Source: Siphonodentalium dalli
Taxonomy: Eukaryota; Mollusca; Scaphopoda; Gadilida; Siphonodentaliidae
Assembly (NCBI GenBank): GCA_032622095.1
Contig: CP136061.1
Span: forward strand, 126,616,754-126,680,753
Length of the DNA stretch: 64,000 nt
Direction of reading: 5' to 3'
Shown here: positions 34,301-46,613 of the stretch, one piece after another
Numbering within the stretch: position 1 is the first letter of the stretch
Layout: each line of letters starts with the position of its first letter
Program-made: the position numbers and the translations under genes
The notes under the pieces: model-generated
What the model saw: the letters and a program-made list of their open reading frames with translations, nothing else
Told to the model about the DNA's origin: nothing
Database searches by the model: none

Positions 34301-35946
34301 TTCAAATGGGCTCTACTTTATCAAATTTAACAGCATTAAATAGTTAATGGTAATGTGATCATTTTCACTTGATAAGTTGAAATATGAGAGAGTATTGCAT
34401 AGCATGGCTACCTGCAGAATGTAGATTTGTCTGGTATGAATTAATATCTGCATATCAACTGATGCTTGTATTTTTCTTCTAACTCACTCTGAACTCACAA
34501 TACAACAGGGTTGCATTCTGAATTTCAAGCCCATAAAGCTAGACACTTTAGAATCAAGCTAGCCAAATAAGTTTCCAGGAACCTCACATGAACTCACTCA
34601 GTTGAACACAAGGAACGATTGTCAAGTTGGAAAATATCCTGTATGTATGGAAGCCCTATATTTTTAATGTGTAGATTTGACTGGACTAAAGCCCTTATAC
34701 AATAATCTGAAGGATTATTTTCAATCTTTATTACTGGACATCACACCAATAACCAATAGACATACATTTATTAGTTTTGAACAGGACAATATCTTTTAAT
34801 ATTACTGCAAATGCATTCTTTCTTATGACTTGTTTTCTTACAAACTCCCAAATTTGAACCAGAAACAATTTAGGGCAAATATACATCTACATGTACGTGT
34901 ACATATACATATATGTTCAAATTCATAAAAAAACACTCAATCAGAATATAAGTATAGGCGATCATGCCGGGCTAGCCATTATCTGTCCTAAAATAATGTA
35001 CATGTTAGGAAAATAGTAGAACCTTTATTCAAAATGGCAGTGATGACATGTGGCCAATCAAAATTACTGGGGGACTGTTAAAGACACAATCTGCTCGACT
35101 ACCAAATCACACTGATTTATCAAATTGTAGTAACTCAACATTTACTAAACCTACTTGTGGGCTGAGTATAATTCAATTCAACATTAGAGTACCATAAATA
35201 CATTCTTTTCTCCCATAAATTTAAAGAAAAAAACACATTGAACTCATTTATTATGATAATGTGATATATGTCATCCCATTTATAACCATTTTGGCAGCCA
35301 TCTCACACCAAAGGCCATGAAATCTAGATAGCAAAGGATGAACTACTCACAATTACATGTATTCATTCAAATTATATCACTAGGTAACCTTATTGCAGGA
35401 GTTTTAGTTTCTGATCAAATGCCCTATAATTGATGATTTCCTCAACATCTTTGTTATTCGGCAAATGTCTGTTTTTCATTCTACGACCAATATATTCCAT
35501 CCAAAAACCTTGCTAAGCACTCATGAGTGGAAGCACAAAGGTGCTGATCCTTTAAAGATGAAAAAATTCTATAGGTAGCACAATTTTTAATTATTCTTGA
35601 CTTTGCAAAATTTTTGCAAATTTTAAGTCAGCCATTTTGGATTTTCAGGGTCAAGAGCTCCTTGAAGGTCAATCCCGTCTGATAATGGTACATAAAATAT
35701 CAGAAATGATACCATTATGTGGCACTGATGCATATAGGTCAATAACATTCTAATTGGGGTCTCAACTTTGAGATAAAAGTGCTGAACCCCAAAATTGGGG
35801 TTCAGGCCCTTAAAAATGGAATTTGGGCCCCTTTTATCAAAAATCGGTCGGCACCACTGAATTCCTCATAGAAAAGTACTCTAGAATCAGTATCAAACAG
35901 AAAGTGGTTGGATATTCCCTAAAGAGCCCAGTTGTGAGACCGACTA
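31333..35946. mobile_element. 4.6-kb foldback element with ~1-kb inverted arms
   Basis: Left end TAGTCGGTCTCACAACTGGG; the right end is its reverse complement. The inverted match continues through GGAATATCCAACCACTTTCT, TTTTTAAGGGCCTGAACCCC, AAGGAGCTCTTGACC and GGATGACATATCACATTT to about 32380 (right arm about 34900-35946). Flanking ATA on both sides may be a 3-bp target duplication. The centre is AT-rich and I found no transposase. The superfamily is undetermined. Confidence 0.7.
31454..31763. mobile_element. hAT-type MITE, 310 bp
   Basis: Termini are CAGTGTAGTTTCCAG and the inverse of CAGGGTAATTTCCAG. The flanking 8-bp target duplication AAAGGGGC is perfect (31446-31453 and 31764-31771). 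The opposite arm of the foldback, near 35825-35840, gives the empty site with a single AAAGGGGC. CAGTG-type ends and 8-bp duplications are hAT hallmarks. Confidence 0.85.
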
Positions 35947-36119
35947 ATAGGGACCAGCATAGAGAATTTAAATTGAGATAAGTCTCTTCTCACTATTAGA
36001 TTATAAAGAAGAAGTCATAAATTCTGAAGTTCACTTTACTCTCCATCCTCAACTTTTTGTGATCCATAGGTATTATGCAATAAAAGAGCTCATTTATATA
36101 CCATTATAATGAGTAAGTA

Positions 36120-36283
36120 CAGTAATGCCCTAAGTAATTGACTCCTTAACCACAGCAGAATTATGGGTAACTTTTCAGGATTTAGGCGCAAATATGGCTT
36201 GTTGCCATTCATCGGAAAGCTCTCGGGGAGAGCTTTCCGATGAATGGCAACAAGCCATAAGTCGATTACTTAGAGCATTACTG
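36120..36283. mobile_element. T1 MITE nested in R4
   Basis: TA flanks and both arms; the right arm is shortened. It is at the same R4 position as the T1 at 23567. Confidence 0.75.
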
Positions 36284-36310
36284 TACACCATTATAATCAT
36301 TGAATACACT

Positions 36311-36573
36311 TTAACCCTTCCATGACTGGAGCTTCGTGAAATTTTTCAAAAACTATGTGCCAATGCATTCTCTAATATATGGGAGTCTCCCATAAGGGTC
36401 CTTGCATATATAAGAGAATCCATTTTCCTAAACATATTTACCTTGTCATTGTAAGCCATTACATTCTAGTATATATACGAGGCTCCCTATGGGAGACTCT
36501 CAGATATAAGAGAATGCACTGGCACAGGGTCTTTAATGCTGAACCAGCGCAGCTACCATCATGAAAAGGTTAA
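36311..36573. mobile_element. P1 MITE nested in R4
   Basis: TTAA at both ends, TTAACCCTTCCATGACTGGA to CCATCATGAAAAGGTTAA, two hairpins. Confidence 0.75.
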
Positions 36574-36728
36574 ATATGCTGTTTTGAAATATGCATACTG
36601 GTATATAAGAGAGAAGTCACTTCTCCCTATAATAAAAATAGGAAGAAGTGGCACATTTTTGGGAGAAGGTGTCTCCCAAGTCCCATCTAGGCTAGTCCTT
36701 GCTACTGAATGTGAGCACTATGTGAATC

Positions 36729-37092
36729 AAGCCTGAGTTTAGTGCGCCTGTCATTTGCAGAATGAGGTCCCCAGAGGGTGAATTTAGTGATGCTATCCCG
36801 CTCAGTGGGCTAGCATCACCAAATTCACCCTCTTGGGACCTCATTCTGCATGGCCTCATCTGCTATGGGAGACATAGACTCAGATTTTTAAGTTCCCAAA
36901 TGGTGAATATTGTGATGTACACCCATTGGGAACATCGATTATGCAATGTGTCGTCTGCCAGTTTGGGTATAAAGAGAAACTAAACTAAAAAAGAAATAGA
37001 ATTCCATAGAAATTTGATAATAAAGAAACTTTGCAGAGAAGATGAGGCCTAATGAGGTCACCAAAGGGTAATTTTAGTGATGCTAGCCCGCC
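36729..37092. mobile_element. M5 MITE, right end lost
   Basis: The first palindrome is complete and the middle is close to 26510-26962. The second palindrome is cut at about 37092. Confidence 0.6.
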
Positions 37093-37582
37093 TTTAGACT
37101 TATAATTTTCTGATTATTTTGGTGTCCAGATGATAACTCAAGTTATAGTTATCCAAATGATTTCAAATTTAGTATGAGGATTACTCTCATGAATATTCAG
37201 GTCAAGTTTGAGTGTGTCCAGTCTGATAAAAGATAACTTTATAATTTTAGTTATCAGATTTCTTTTAATCAAGCAAACTACAGGTTGGTGTGTTAACAAT
37301 AGGTTGAGTTCGTTGGACTCAAAGTTTGATTCAATGATATTTTCAAGAATTTAATTTTCCTGTTTAAAAAAATGCAATGGTGAAAAAAGCTAACTTTTCG
37401 GCATATCGCAGTGTATAATATAAATTTGCATTATTGTAGCCTATCAACAGCATATATCTCATGAACTTATTTTTTTGTTGCTGATTTTCCTGCTTACTTA
37501 TATGTAGGCATCTCCATGATGCGATGAATAAAATTGTGTGATTTATAGTTCCCAAAATTGTGTTGTCCAATACAGGAATGTA

Positions 37583-37744
37583 CAGTAATTCCCTAAATAA
37601 TCGACCCCTTAACCACAGCAGAATTATGGGTAACTTTTCAGAATTTAGTCTTGAAATATGGCTTGTTGCCATTCGTCGGAAAGCTCTGAAAAGTTACCCA
37701 TAATTCTGCTGTGGTTAAGGGGTTGATTATTTAGGGAATTACTG
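37583..37744. mobile_element. T1 palindromic MITE
   Basis: TA flanks at 37581 and 37745, both arms nearly complete around GTCGGAAAGCTCTGAAAAG. Confidence 0.75.
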
Positions 37745-37910
37745 TAGGTCGGGGAATTGGGACCAAATTCACCAATTGAAAACATATTAAAAGTTTTGGT
37801 TACGATTTAACCCATGCTGCACTAGGCAACCCTGCTATTTAAGTTATAAACATTCTCCATGCATTGTCTTTCAACCTTATTTGACCTGACTGATATGTTG
37901 TATTTTTCAG

Positions 37911-38065
37911 CGAATCGTTGATCATATTCTCGGGAGGCATGTCTTATGATCGGGGAGGTAGAACTCCCATCATTACTGTGATAAATGGAAAGAGCACAAC
38001 TGTTCTAGAAATGGAGCATAACATTGTTGATTTCGCTGTTTTATGTGACTCGCCATGGCAACACG
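37911..38065 (+). CDS. STXBP5: Tomosyn exon, FSGGMSYD blade
   Basis: Acceptor TATTTTTCAG at 37910 and donor GTAAGA at 38066. One base completes the previous codon as Gly, 51 codons follow and one base is left. The product reads ESLIIFSGGMSYD, then RTPIITVINGKSTTVLEMEH, then NIVDFAVLCDSPWQH. Vertebrate tomosyn has E-P-F-I-I-F-S-G-G-L-S-Y-D, then a TIMHGK.ITVLEMDH strand, then I-V-[ED]-F-L-T-L-C-E-[TS]-P; the correspondence is residue by residue. This is the most conserved of the exons here. In vertebrates CETPYP precedes the next exon's FQEPYA; here CDSPWQH precedes DFQDPYA. Confidence 0.95.
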
Positions 38066-39408
38066 GTAAGAAACAATTTTCTGTCAATTTTGTTGTGCTT
38101 TACCTATTTATAACTACCTTACTCGTATTTAAATCCAGTACTATTTTTCGCACGATTCAGGAACGATTAAGAAATGAAATTGCAATCTGATATAGGGCTT
38201 TTACAGAAATATTTTTGTCAGTTTTGAATTTGCGCGTCAAGGTATGCAAATTGAAAGTGCACGATTATATAACTGTGCAAATTTAAATTCAAGTAAGGTA
38301 TTGCTTTTATCGTATAAATTTATACGCATGTATTCATGCTGTGGAATATGAATGTATTTTTCAATTTTTTTGTTTTTCACGTAACATATATTTTTTTGAA
38401 ATTACTTCATGTCATACCCACATCCTAACTTGCTTGCATATTGTATGGAAGAAGCTTACAACAACAAACAAAATAATGATGCAATTTGGCTCTAAATATT
38501 CTTTTCGTTTGCCAGTGGAGTGTAATGAAATGTATGTTGATTTATTTCTGTTCAAGTGCACTTCTCTCAAATCTATTTTACTATGGAACGAGTGAATACA
38601 CGGCACTAACAGACCCAAATAAGCATCATGCAGGGTGGATATTTTCAACAAAATTAATTAGTGATCATGCATATTTCTTCTTCTTCTGCTGGAAAGGTGC
38701 ATGTACTGTAATCTTGCATATTATCGCACCAGTTTTATTTGGAACACTGGACTATGAAATCTATTTTCAGACACATTTTTGTCCCCCCACATTCTGTTGG
38801 ACTATAGTAATGACCTTCGTCCATCCGTGTGTGCGCTCGTCCATCTGGAACTTTGTCCGAGCCTGTATTCTGTCATTTTCTGGTCAAATTTAAAAAAACT
38901 TTGCACATAAATCAACAGCATGGGAACCTACGCACCTGCAATTTTGAGTTCAGTCGGAGTCATGTTGGCAGAGTTATTGCCCTTTTTTGACATAGAATTG
39001 TACATCCTGGTACGCATCTTTTGTCCGAGCCTGTATTTCGTAATTTTCCAGTCAACTTCTTTTAAACTTGGCACAGATCTCAACTAGCTCATTTGGAGTC
39101 ATTTTAGCAAGGTTATTGCCATTTTCCACATAGATTTTAGAGTTATTGACCTTTTCTCCACACATTGAAGATGTGCAACATATTTAAGTGAATATGCACT
39201 TTGTATTATATTGGTGTAATCAATTCCTCCTACAGTTTGTAGTATAGGGATCTGAAAGTCATAAATCCTTCAAACCTGCCACATTTTTGTCAGCGACCTT
39301 TTATTATTATATTTTTACAAACATTTCAACTCAGTTGAAACGTGTAAATAGATTTCCCCAAAACATTAAAGATACGGGCGGCGTTGGTGGTGGGTATGCT
39401 GTTAAAAT

Positions 39409-39505
39409 ATTCATCGGAAAGCTCAAACCATATTTCCGACTAAATCCTGAAAAGTTACCCATAATTCTGCTGTGGTTAAGGAGTCGATTATTTAGGGCAT
39501 TACTG
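39409..39505. repeat. T1 MITE, right half
   Basis: From TTCATCGGAAAGCTC to GGGCATTACTG followed by TA. The left arm is absent. Confidence 0.65.
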
Positions 39506-40116
39506 TAGTACCTTTTATGGAAGAGTGTATCCTCTCACCAAACATCCAATTCCCGACACTATAGATATGCATATTTAGAAAATACAAAGTAAATTAATAC
39601 TAAAATTATCATCTTCGAGAGCAAAAAGTACGATATATGGAATATATTGTAAATGGAAAGCCGAGAAATATTGAAGTCCCAGGTGTCTTGTTGCCCACTC
39701 TATTATAAAGTGTTATGCAGTCTCGTGTCTATGAACAATCACTCGCTATCCTCCGTGGGGCGGTATGAGCATGCGTTGTATGAATTGTATGTGATCAGCA
39801 GGTCTCATGGGAACCTCCATGGTAAGCTGGTGTGGAACCTTTGTACAGACATGCCTTTGATTGAGGAAAATCCAAGGCTGATTATTGTCAATGCTTTCTG
39901 AAATAATTCTATTTCTGGCAAGCAATCAGAATATGTGTGCTGTTGCAGACAGAGTCCAGACACAATAAACTTATACTAAACTCCATCATACAATCTGCAT
40001 AATTCTGTCTGTCATACATATTCCAAACAGTTATCAAGATCTCCGTCCAGACATATGTTATGTCTCATCTGTCTGTCAACCGCCCATATTCTCTTATCTA
40101 TAGTCCCTTTCTTTAC

Positions 40117-40327
40117 TTAACCCTTCCAGTGCCAAGTCCGATTTTTGTATCAACCCATATTTCCTTGATCTTCAAATTTATTGATTATAATAATGTGATA
40201 CATTGATGGAAAGAGCTCTTAGAGCTCTTTCCATCAATGTATCACATTATTATAATCAATAAATTTGAAAAATGATCAAGGAAATATGGGTTGATACAAA
40301 AATCGGACTTGGCACTGAAAGGGTTAA
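40117..40327. mobile_element. P4 MITE, near-perfect 211-bp palindrome
   Basis: TTAACCCTTCCAGTGCCAAG to CTTGGCACTGAAAGGGTTAA, TTAA at both ends. The arms are complementary along their whole length, except for a short deletion in the left arm (GATC..TTCAAATTT). The centre is GAGCTCTTAGAGCTC. Confidence 0.8.
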
Positions 40328-40935
40328 TGATTTCTCCCACCCAGGTATACAATGGAATGGTTTATTATTCATTTGGAGGGATGTTCAGGAAATATAAGCA
40401 GACAGCAGACATACGAACATATAGTACAAGTACAGCAGACCGATTCATATTCATTGGTGGAAAATGTTCAGCTTATTATGTCAACATAGAGCCATAATAT
40501 GCAGGTTACAATTTTATTTGGAACTTAAAACAAATATTTCTAGAAAATACATTCAACAATCATGAAAAAGGAGGATGTTAAATGATAAATCCAAAAGCAG
40601 TTATGGAATCGATGAAAATATCTTGGCTTAGACGATTTTTATGTGGTGGTCATAAATGGGCCTCGGTATTGAGTAATTCATCAAATATTCATAATTATGG
40701 TTTACATATGGTCCAGACGCACTACTAAAATATGCAAAATCATTAGAAAACCCATTTGGAATGATACTGGGGATTGTGTGCACCAACGAAAGTTGAAAAC
40801 TGCTATTCTTGTTCGATAGCAAACAATGACATGATTAAAATTTGGGTAAATTTCAACCCATGGTATAACATTTGTAAACGATTTGATAAATGACGAAGTC
40901 CAAATAATGTCCTTTGCTGAGTCCCAGAACAATTA

Positions 40936-41128
40936 CATAGGGAGCCTAGCATATATACTAGTAAGAAAATGCACTGGCTTTATACAAGGTCAAGGTAAAT
41001 AGTATTAGGCCAATGTTTTCTCTTATATATGTGAGGCTCGATCCCTATGGGAGACTCGCATATATAAGGGAATGCAATGGCAAAGGGTTTTCCCAAATTT
41101 CAGGAAGCTCCAGTCATGGAAGGCTTAA
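40936..41128. mobile_element. P1 MITE, left end lost
   Basis: Second hairpin and right end (CCAGTCATGGAAGGCTTAA) present; begins inside the first hairpin. Confidence 0.6.
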
Positions 41129-42016
41129 AGACATATTATGGACTTGTTCAGTGTATTAAACTGTTAAATTAGTATTCAGGCAGTATACCAACTGGAGGAA
41201 TGTAGCATTTTACTACAATGCCGAAAATCTCAAGCAAATCAACATTACCACTCCATAGAAAATGCTCAATTGTAATTATTTACTTCTCAATTCGGGACAC
41301 AACTATCGGCGATGATATAATATATAATAATGGCAGTGTGTGTTGTCAGTTTGGATTTAAGATTTGTAAAAATAACTACTTTGAGCACGATTATCTTTCA
41401 TATCTATTTGATCACCCTACCGGAGTGTTTCATATCACTTTAATGCAAACCTAAATGCACCACATATGTATTGTTTGGCTAATAGTTTTCATGTGTTATA
41501 ATTTTAACAGGCAATCCGAGATGATAAATCAGTGTTGTTAGTACAGTGAGCATGTTATACACTCCAGTGAGAAATCAATTAGGCGCTGACTCTTCGTGTC
41601 CCGATATGACCCACCGTCACATCGCATTGACCTCCCGATCAATAGACGCAGACTCTGTTCCACTGGCTCCAATTGGTTATTTGTCATGTGATTTGTTTTG
41701 GAAATTTTGTTTCCTTATTAAATCAAATGAGCAATCAATGTGTACACCTCCGCTCAAAACAAATTGGCAGCACATCAGGTCATGCTAGATGCAGTAATCC
41801 AAATATCGATATCAATCAGGAAATTTTCACTTTGTGAATTGCAATGCATAAAATATTCATTATTGTTCAATGGCTAATTCTGAGTTGAAATCGTGGGTTG
41901 TAGAATCACTGGAGCGCAAGGGACACAATCTTCAGAAAGACACTTTTCCCAATGTAAACTATGCTTTTTTACAGACATTGATCGAGGGGAAAAGTGTAGG
42001 CTGGTACCCCTGCATG

Positions 42017-43824
42017 TAGTCCAAGTCTTCTCGTACTAAAACCAGCTAAGATATTGGGATGGAGATGCTGGTATTTAGTCCGAGATTGCGCCCTATGCCT
42101 TCTTATGACACGAGTTAAGCGTTAATGACCCGCTCAAATAAAACCACAATTATATGAAATAAAATATCACAATTGCGACAATAAACGGATATTTTCCGCA
42201 GAAGACATGCTATTTGATCTGAAACTCACATCAGTTGTGAATTGAAAGCGGTAATTTAATGTGAAAAGAGACAATTACCGCACTGTTTACAAATTTTTAA
42301 AAGTATGCGAACTCAGTTGACCTCGCGAACTGTGTTCGGCATTTTCCATTGTAAATATTCCGTAGATTTTCGACTTATCACGCAAATTACGATGAATTCT
42401 CCATTGTAATCGTAATTATGTGTGTCAATAAATAAAAAATAAATAGATTACGGGAATTACAACCCTCTCAAAGTTTAACCCTTTGAGTGCCAGGTCCGAT
42501 TTTTGTATCAACCCATATACCCTGTGCCAATGCATTCTCTTATATATGCAAGTTGACCATAGGTCGCCTCGCATATATAAGAGAATGCATTGGCCTAAAA
42601 AAAATTCATCATTTGTTATTATTTTTTACAATTTTTTACAATTTTAATAATTTTTTCTTATATTCTTTAACAGACTTATTTTGTAGGTTTAGTGCCAGGG
42701 AATCTTACGTTTTTTATGGGCATCAAAATTATTACTATGAATGCTTGGTGATAGTTTTGAGTTATAACATGCCCCTAAGGTTTTATCCAGTTTGTTTTTA
42801 AATTCGCTATAGCATGCTTAAGCATACCCAACAAAAATTCCAACAAAAATAAAAAATAAAACAATCTAAAAAAAAACAAAAAAACAATTTTTTTAGGGCA
42901 GATTTTACAGACCGTAAATTAGGGCGATGAGATCGGCCCCTGACACTGAAAGGGTTAAAACAGTGTAAACACAATGAGCATTAGAATAAATATGGTGCTA
43001 CATTTCACCAACATTTGGTGGACTTCCGCGAAATTAAGATATATACTAAGCGAACAGAGCAATATACTGCTCTTGTTAAGCACACAAAAAATCAAACAAA
43101 ATTTGTATAAATTTGAACCTTACGTTTGAAAAGTCCCACTAAAACGGAAGAACTATATTTCGAAACTGTGTGATTCGGTTCTCCGATTATTTTATCAACA
43201 CAAAAGTTAAAATGCACATGGACGAAAATCACACACATGGCAAGTCAGACACAAGAGTTCTAATTTGCTCCAATTTTGACAAGTTGCTTGCAAATATTGT
43301 CAACAAAACTACCGTTCTGATCCTCCATTATGTCATTAAGTTTTTAGTGCGGGAATTGTTCTCAAAGCACATATGAAACTGGACTTTGGGGCGATCGGTT
43401 TTCGCCATTTTGTTCGGAAAACCCCGCGCTATATATAGAAACGGAAACTAGTATACCCAAAACAAACTCTGGATTATGCCGAAGTTATTCGGACCACTTC
43501 GGCTTTCAGTTAAAACGTAAACAAACAGAGAAAAAAAGAGATGTTTGTGGCAATCAACCGGAATATTCTATGTGTAATTTAACATTAAAGTTAGATTATT
43601 ATACACCATTATGACCATAAGATGTCACTCTTTCCGATGTATATAGCATCACGTATTGATTTGCTAGGTAAATCGAGTAAAATACACAACAAATACCCGC
43701 CACAAACCTTGGGCGTAAGTCGTGTCATAAGAGACCATACGAGACGATCTCGGACTAAATACCAGCATCTCCATCCCAATATCTTAGCTGGTTTTAGTAC
43801 AAGAAGACTTGGACTACCCTGCAT
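42017..43824. repeat. Inverted pair, ~105-bp arms
   Basis: GTAGTCCAAGTCTTCTCGTA, AAACCAGCTAAGATATTGGG and ATGGAGATGCTGGTATTTAG at the left are mirrored at 43706-43824. A fixed 1.6-kb interior contains the P2 copy. It may be a foldback element, but ends are not defined. Confidence 0.5.
42475..42958. mobile_element. P2 hairpin MITE, enlarged copy
   Basis: TTAACCCTTTGAGTGCCAGG to CCTGACACTGAAAGGGTTAA, TTAA at both ends. An extra ~190 bp of unrelated sequence sits in the T-rich part, compared with 3704-3994. Confidence 0.7.
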
Positions 43825-44459
43825 GCCCCCCTTCTCCACCACCCCTGGTTAAAACTTTCTAAACAAAATATGTAATTTATAAAAATTCTTCAAAAAATAT
43901 TTCTTGCTGAAATACTGAAGGTTGTAAAACTTGGCAGGTAATTATAATTTATAAAATTTTCTCAAAAGATATTCCTTTCTGATATATTGAAGGTTTAAAA
44001 CCTTGGCATGCCCATTTTTAATTTTAATTGTCATAAAATATTACCATAAAGCTAATTCAGATTAAAATCCTTATATCTATTGGTTATTTGTCATGTGATT
44101 GGTTTTGGAATTTTTTTTCTCTCTCAATAAATCAAATGAGCAATCAATGTGTACACCTCTGCTCAAAACAAATAGGCTGCAACTATCCCAATATGAAGAT
44201 CAATCAAATTTACATTCATTACTACGAGTACAACAAGGAATAAAATATAATTACGCTAGTTCAATGGCTAACCCTGCGTTAACCCTTTCTATACTAAATT
44301 GTCATTGATGAGTAGTTCCCTTAGGAATTTAGATGATCAGTTCAACAAACGGCTATATTAGGTCATTTGTTCAACTTACTATCTGAACATTTTCCACCAA
44401 TGTACATGAAACATTCTGCTCTTGTATTAATCTGTTTTGCTGTCTGTCGTCTGGTTTCA

Positions 44460-44550
44460 TTACCTGAACACCCCTCAAAATGATTAATAGACAATTCCAA
44501 TTTATACTTTTGTAACTGAGTGGGAGAATCCATTCAGTATAGAAAGGTTC
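44460..44550. repeat. P3-type repeat fragment
   Basis: Contains ACACCCCTCAAAATGATTAA and GGGAGAATCCATTCAGTATA, as at 6096. Confidence 0.45.
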
Positions 44551-44903
44551 TATACCATGGGCAAACACTAGGATAGTGGTGACAGGCTTTATAGATGTTA
44601 TATTAAACCTTCTCTATTGATCCATAAATTCCAATTAACCCTTCTCTTTTGACCCATAAATTCAAATAAGTTGTGTTAGTATGTACATTTATGTGTACTA
44701 CTTTAGTACATAATAGTATACTTATAATTTCACATCAAAACTCTTGATTATGATTTTTATCATACAAATTAACAATCTCGAAGGGATGGGTTAAACATCT
44801 GCCCATCGTGATCGGCCTCTCGTTGTATTAACCAAAACAGTATTATGATCATTGTGATTTGCCATGAAATAAAAATATTATGATTCTGGTTCTATGTGGG
44901 ATA

Positions 44904-44968
44904 GCGCCACTAAATTCACACTCTGGGGACCTTATTCTGCAAATGACAAGTACCATATTCTCAGGCAT
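44904..44968. repeat. M5 MITE fragment
   Basis: Right part only: GCGCCACTAAATTCACACTC through GACCTTATTCTGCAAATGAC. Confidence 0.5.
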
Positions 44969-45012
44969 GTTGTGAATATGGCCCTGTATATCGATGATAA
45001 TAATGTACTAAA

Positions 45013-45174
45013 CAGTAATGCCCTAAATAATCGACTCCTTAACCGCAGGAGAATTATGGGTAACTTGGTGAGAGCTTTCCGATGAATGGCAACAAGCCAT
45101 ATTTCCGACTAAATCCTGAAAAGTTACCCATAATTCTGCTGTGGTTATGGAGTCGATTAATTAGGGCGTTACTG
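45013..45174. mobile_element. T1 palindromic MITE, AA flanks
   Basis: Both arms are present. The flanking dinucleotide is AA on both sides instead of TA. Confidence 0.7.
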
Positions 45175-45279
45175 AATCTAAATCCACGTTGACAGTGGAA
45201 AATTGTCCATCTTGCAAACTGGAATGGCAGATCATTCTGATGATATGTCACCCAGCAATACTTGAGTACACTGTTGTTC

Positions 45280-45712
45280 TGACAAGCCAGAAATAGTGTC
45301 TGTCATTTGAAGAATGAGGTCCCCAGAGGGTGATGAATTGAGTGATGCTATCCCGCACGACTTGCTAGCATTACCAAATTCACCCTCTGGGAACCTCATT
45401 ATGCTTAGGTGTCAACTGCTATGCGAGACCTATAATCAGATTGAAGTTCCCCAGTTGAAGTTGGTGATATTCACCCATTAGACACCTCGATTATACATTT
45501 TATATATATTCTGCAAATTAGGGGATATAGAAACAGGTTGGAAAATGTAACTAAAACAATGTTAATTTTTGGACTTTAGGTACTTCCCAGAAGATGAGGC
45601 CTAAGCAGAATTAGGTCCCCAGAAAGTGAATTTGATGATGCTAGCATCACTAAATTCACCCCCTGGGGACCTCATTCTGCAAATGACATATACACTATTT
45701 GCAGGCCTATTG
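45280..45712. mobile_element. M5 MITE
   Basis: Two palindromes with the CAGATTGAAGTTCCCCAGTT middle. Ends read GCCAGAAATAGTGTCTGTCA and CACTATTTGCAGGC. Confidence 0.65.
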
Positions 45713-46081
45713 AACTGTTTGTTTGATCTGATCTTGGCTGCTAATGAAATCAGAATTGAAACTTCCAACCAGATGGTGTCCTTAAACTATGATGGGGGAA
45801 ATCTCTTGTAATTTGTTGGATATTATTTGTTCTGTTATCAGGAGAACAGGACTTATAGCTTTTAATAACTGTAGATGGTTTATTCTTGTGCTGCCTTATG
45901 GTGGGCACCCACACTCATTAATCATCATTTGTGTATATAGTGGTTACAAAGAAAATGTTTGCTAACCATGTAAGACCTGAAATTTGCATTAATTTGCAGA
46001 CTGGAGTGTCATAAAATTTTCATACCAGCCTTCGTGTTTTGTAAAAATCAAAATCGTGTATCATAAAAATACACATGTTTC

Positions 46082-46340
46082 TTAACCGGTACATGACGGG
46101 AGCTGCGCTGGTGCAACATTACAGATCCTGTGACAGTGCATTCTCTTATATATGTGAGTCTCCCTCAGGGAGTCTCGCATATATAAGAAAATGCTCTGAC
46201 CTGGTCAAGGTAAATATTGTTAGACCAACGTATTCTCTTATATATGCAATGCTCACTGTGGGAGACTCGCATATATAAGAGAATGCATTGGGACAGGGTT
46301 TTATGAAAATTTCAGGCAGATCCAGTCATGGAAGGGTTAA
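46082..46340. mobile_element. P1 double-hairpin MITE
   Basis: TTAACCGGTACATGACGGGA to CAGTCATGGAAGGGTTAA, with both hairpins. Confidence 0.7.
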
Positions 46341-46354
46341 TAATATGACGGAGC

Positions 46355-46613
46355 AGGGACCAGCCTAGAGGGTGACTTGTGAGACATCTACTCCCTAAAA
46401 CTTTTCTCTTGTATACCAGTATGCAATGTCCCAACAGAATAGTCAAGTATATTTACTGACTATAATGGTGTTCTTGCTCACTATAATTGTTTTAGACACG
46501 GGCTCTTGTGTTGCATAATACTTATTTGAGCATAGAAGGGTGATGTTGGGGTGTAAATTGAACTTCTGAGCGAGAAGTGACTTCTCCCAGTTTGAAACCT
46601 CTAGACTGGACTC
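46355..46613 (-). mobile_element. R4 repeat, inverted orientation
   Basis: Begins AGGGACCAGCCTAGAGGGTG and ends AACCTCTAGACTGGACTCTG. The interior is the reverse complement of the R4 landmarks (GATTATAGT.., CATAGAAGGGTGATG). No nested MITE. Confidence 0.6.

Larger units (their letters stand above)
35949..36700 (+). mobile_element. R4 repeat with nested T1 and P1 MITEs
   Basis: Runs from AGGGACCAGCATAGAG to a degraded CTAGGCTAGTCCTT. T1 sits at 36120-36283 and P1 at 36311-36573. The uninterrupted copy at 26129-26427 shows both points without inserts. Confidence 0.65.
27088..37910 (+). other. STXBP5: Tomosyn intron, 10.8 kb
   Basis: Runs from GTAAGT at 27088 to TTTTTCAG at 37910. It contains MITEs, a Helitron-like unit, a satellite and a 4.6-kb foldback. 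From 37100 to 37570 I see AT-rich sequence without a recognised feature. Confidence 0.8.
41678..44290 (+). repeat. Diverged ~220-bp direct repeats 2.4 kb apart
   Basis: 41678-41900 and 44079-44290 share GGTTATTTGTCATGTGAT, AAATCAAATGAGCAATCAAT, GTGTACACCTC.GCTCAAAAC and a TTCAATGGCTAA end. They bracket an inverted pair (42017-42121 and 43706-43824) and a P2 MITE. No retroviral or other coding was seen between them. Confidence 0.55.
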
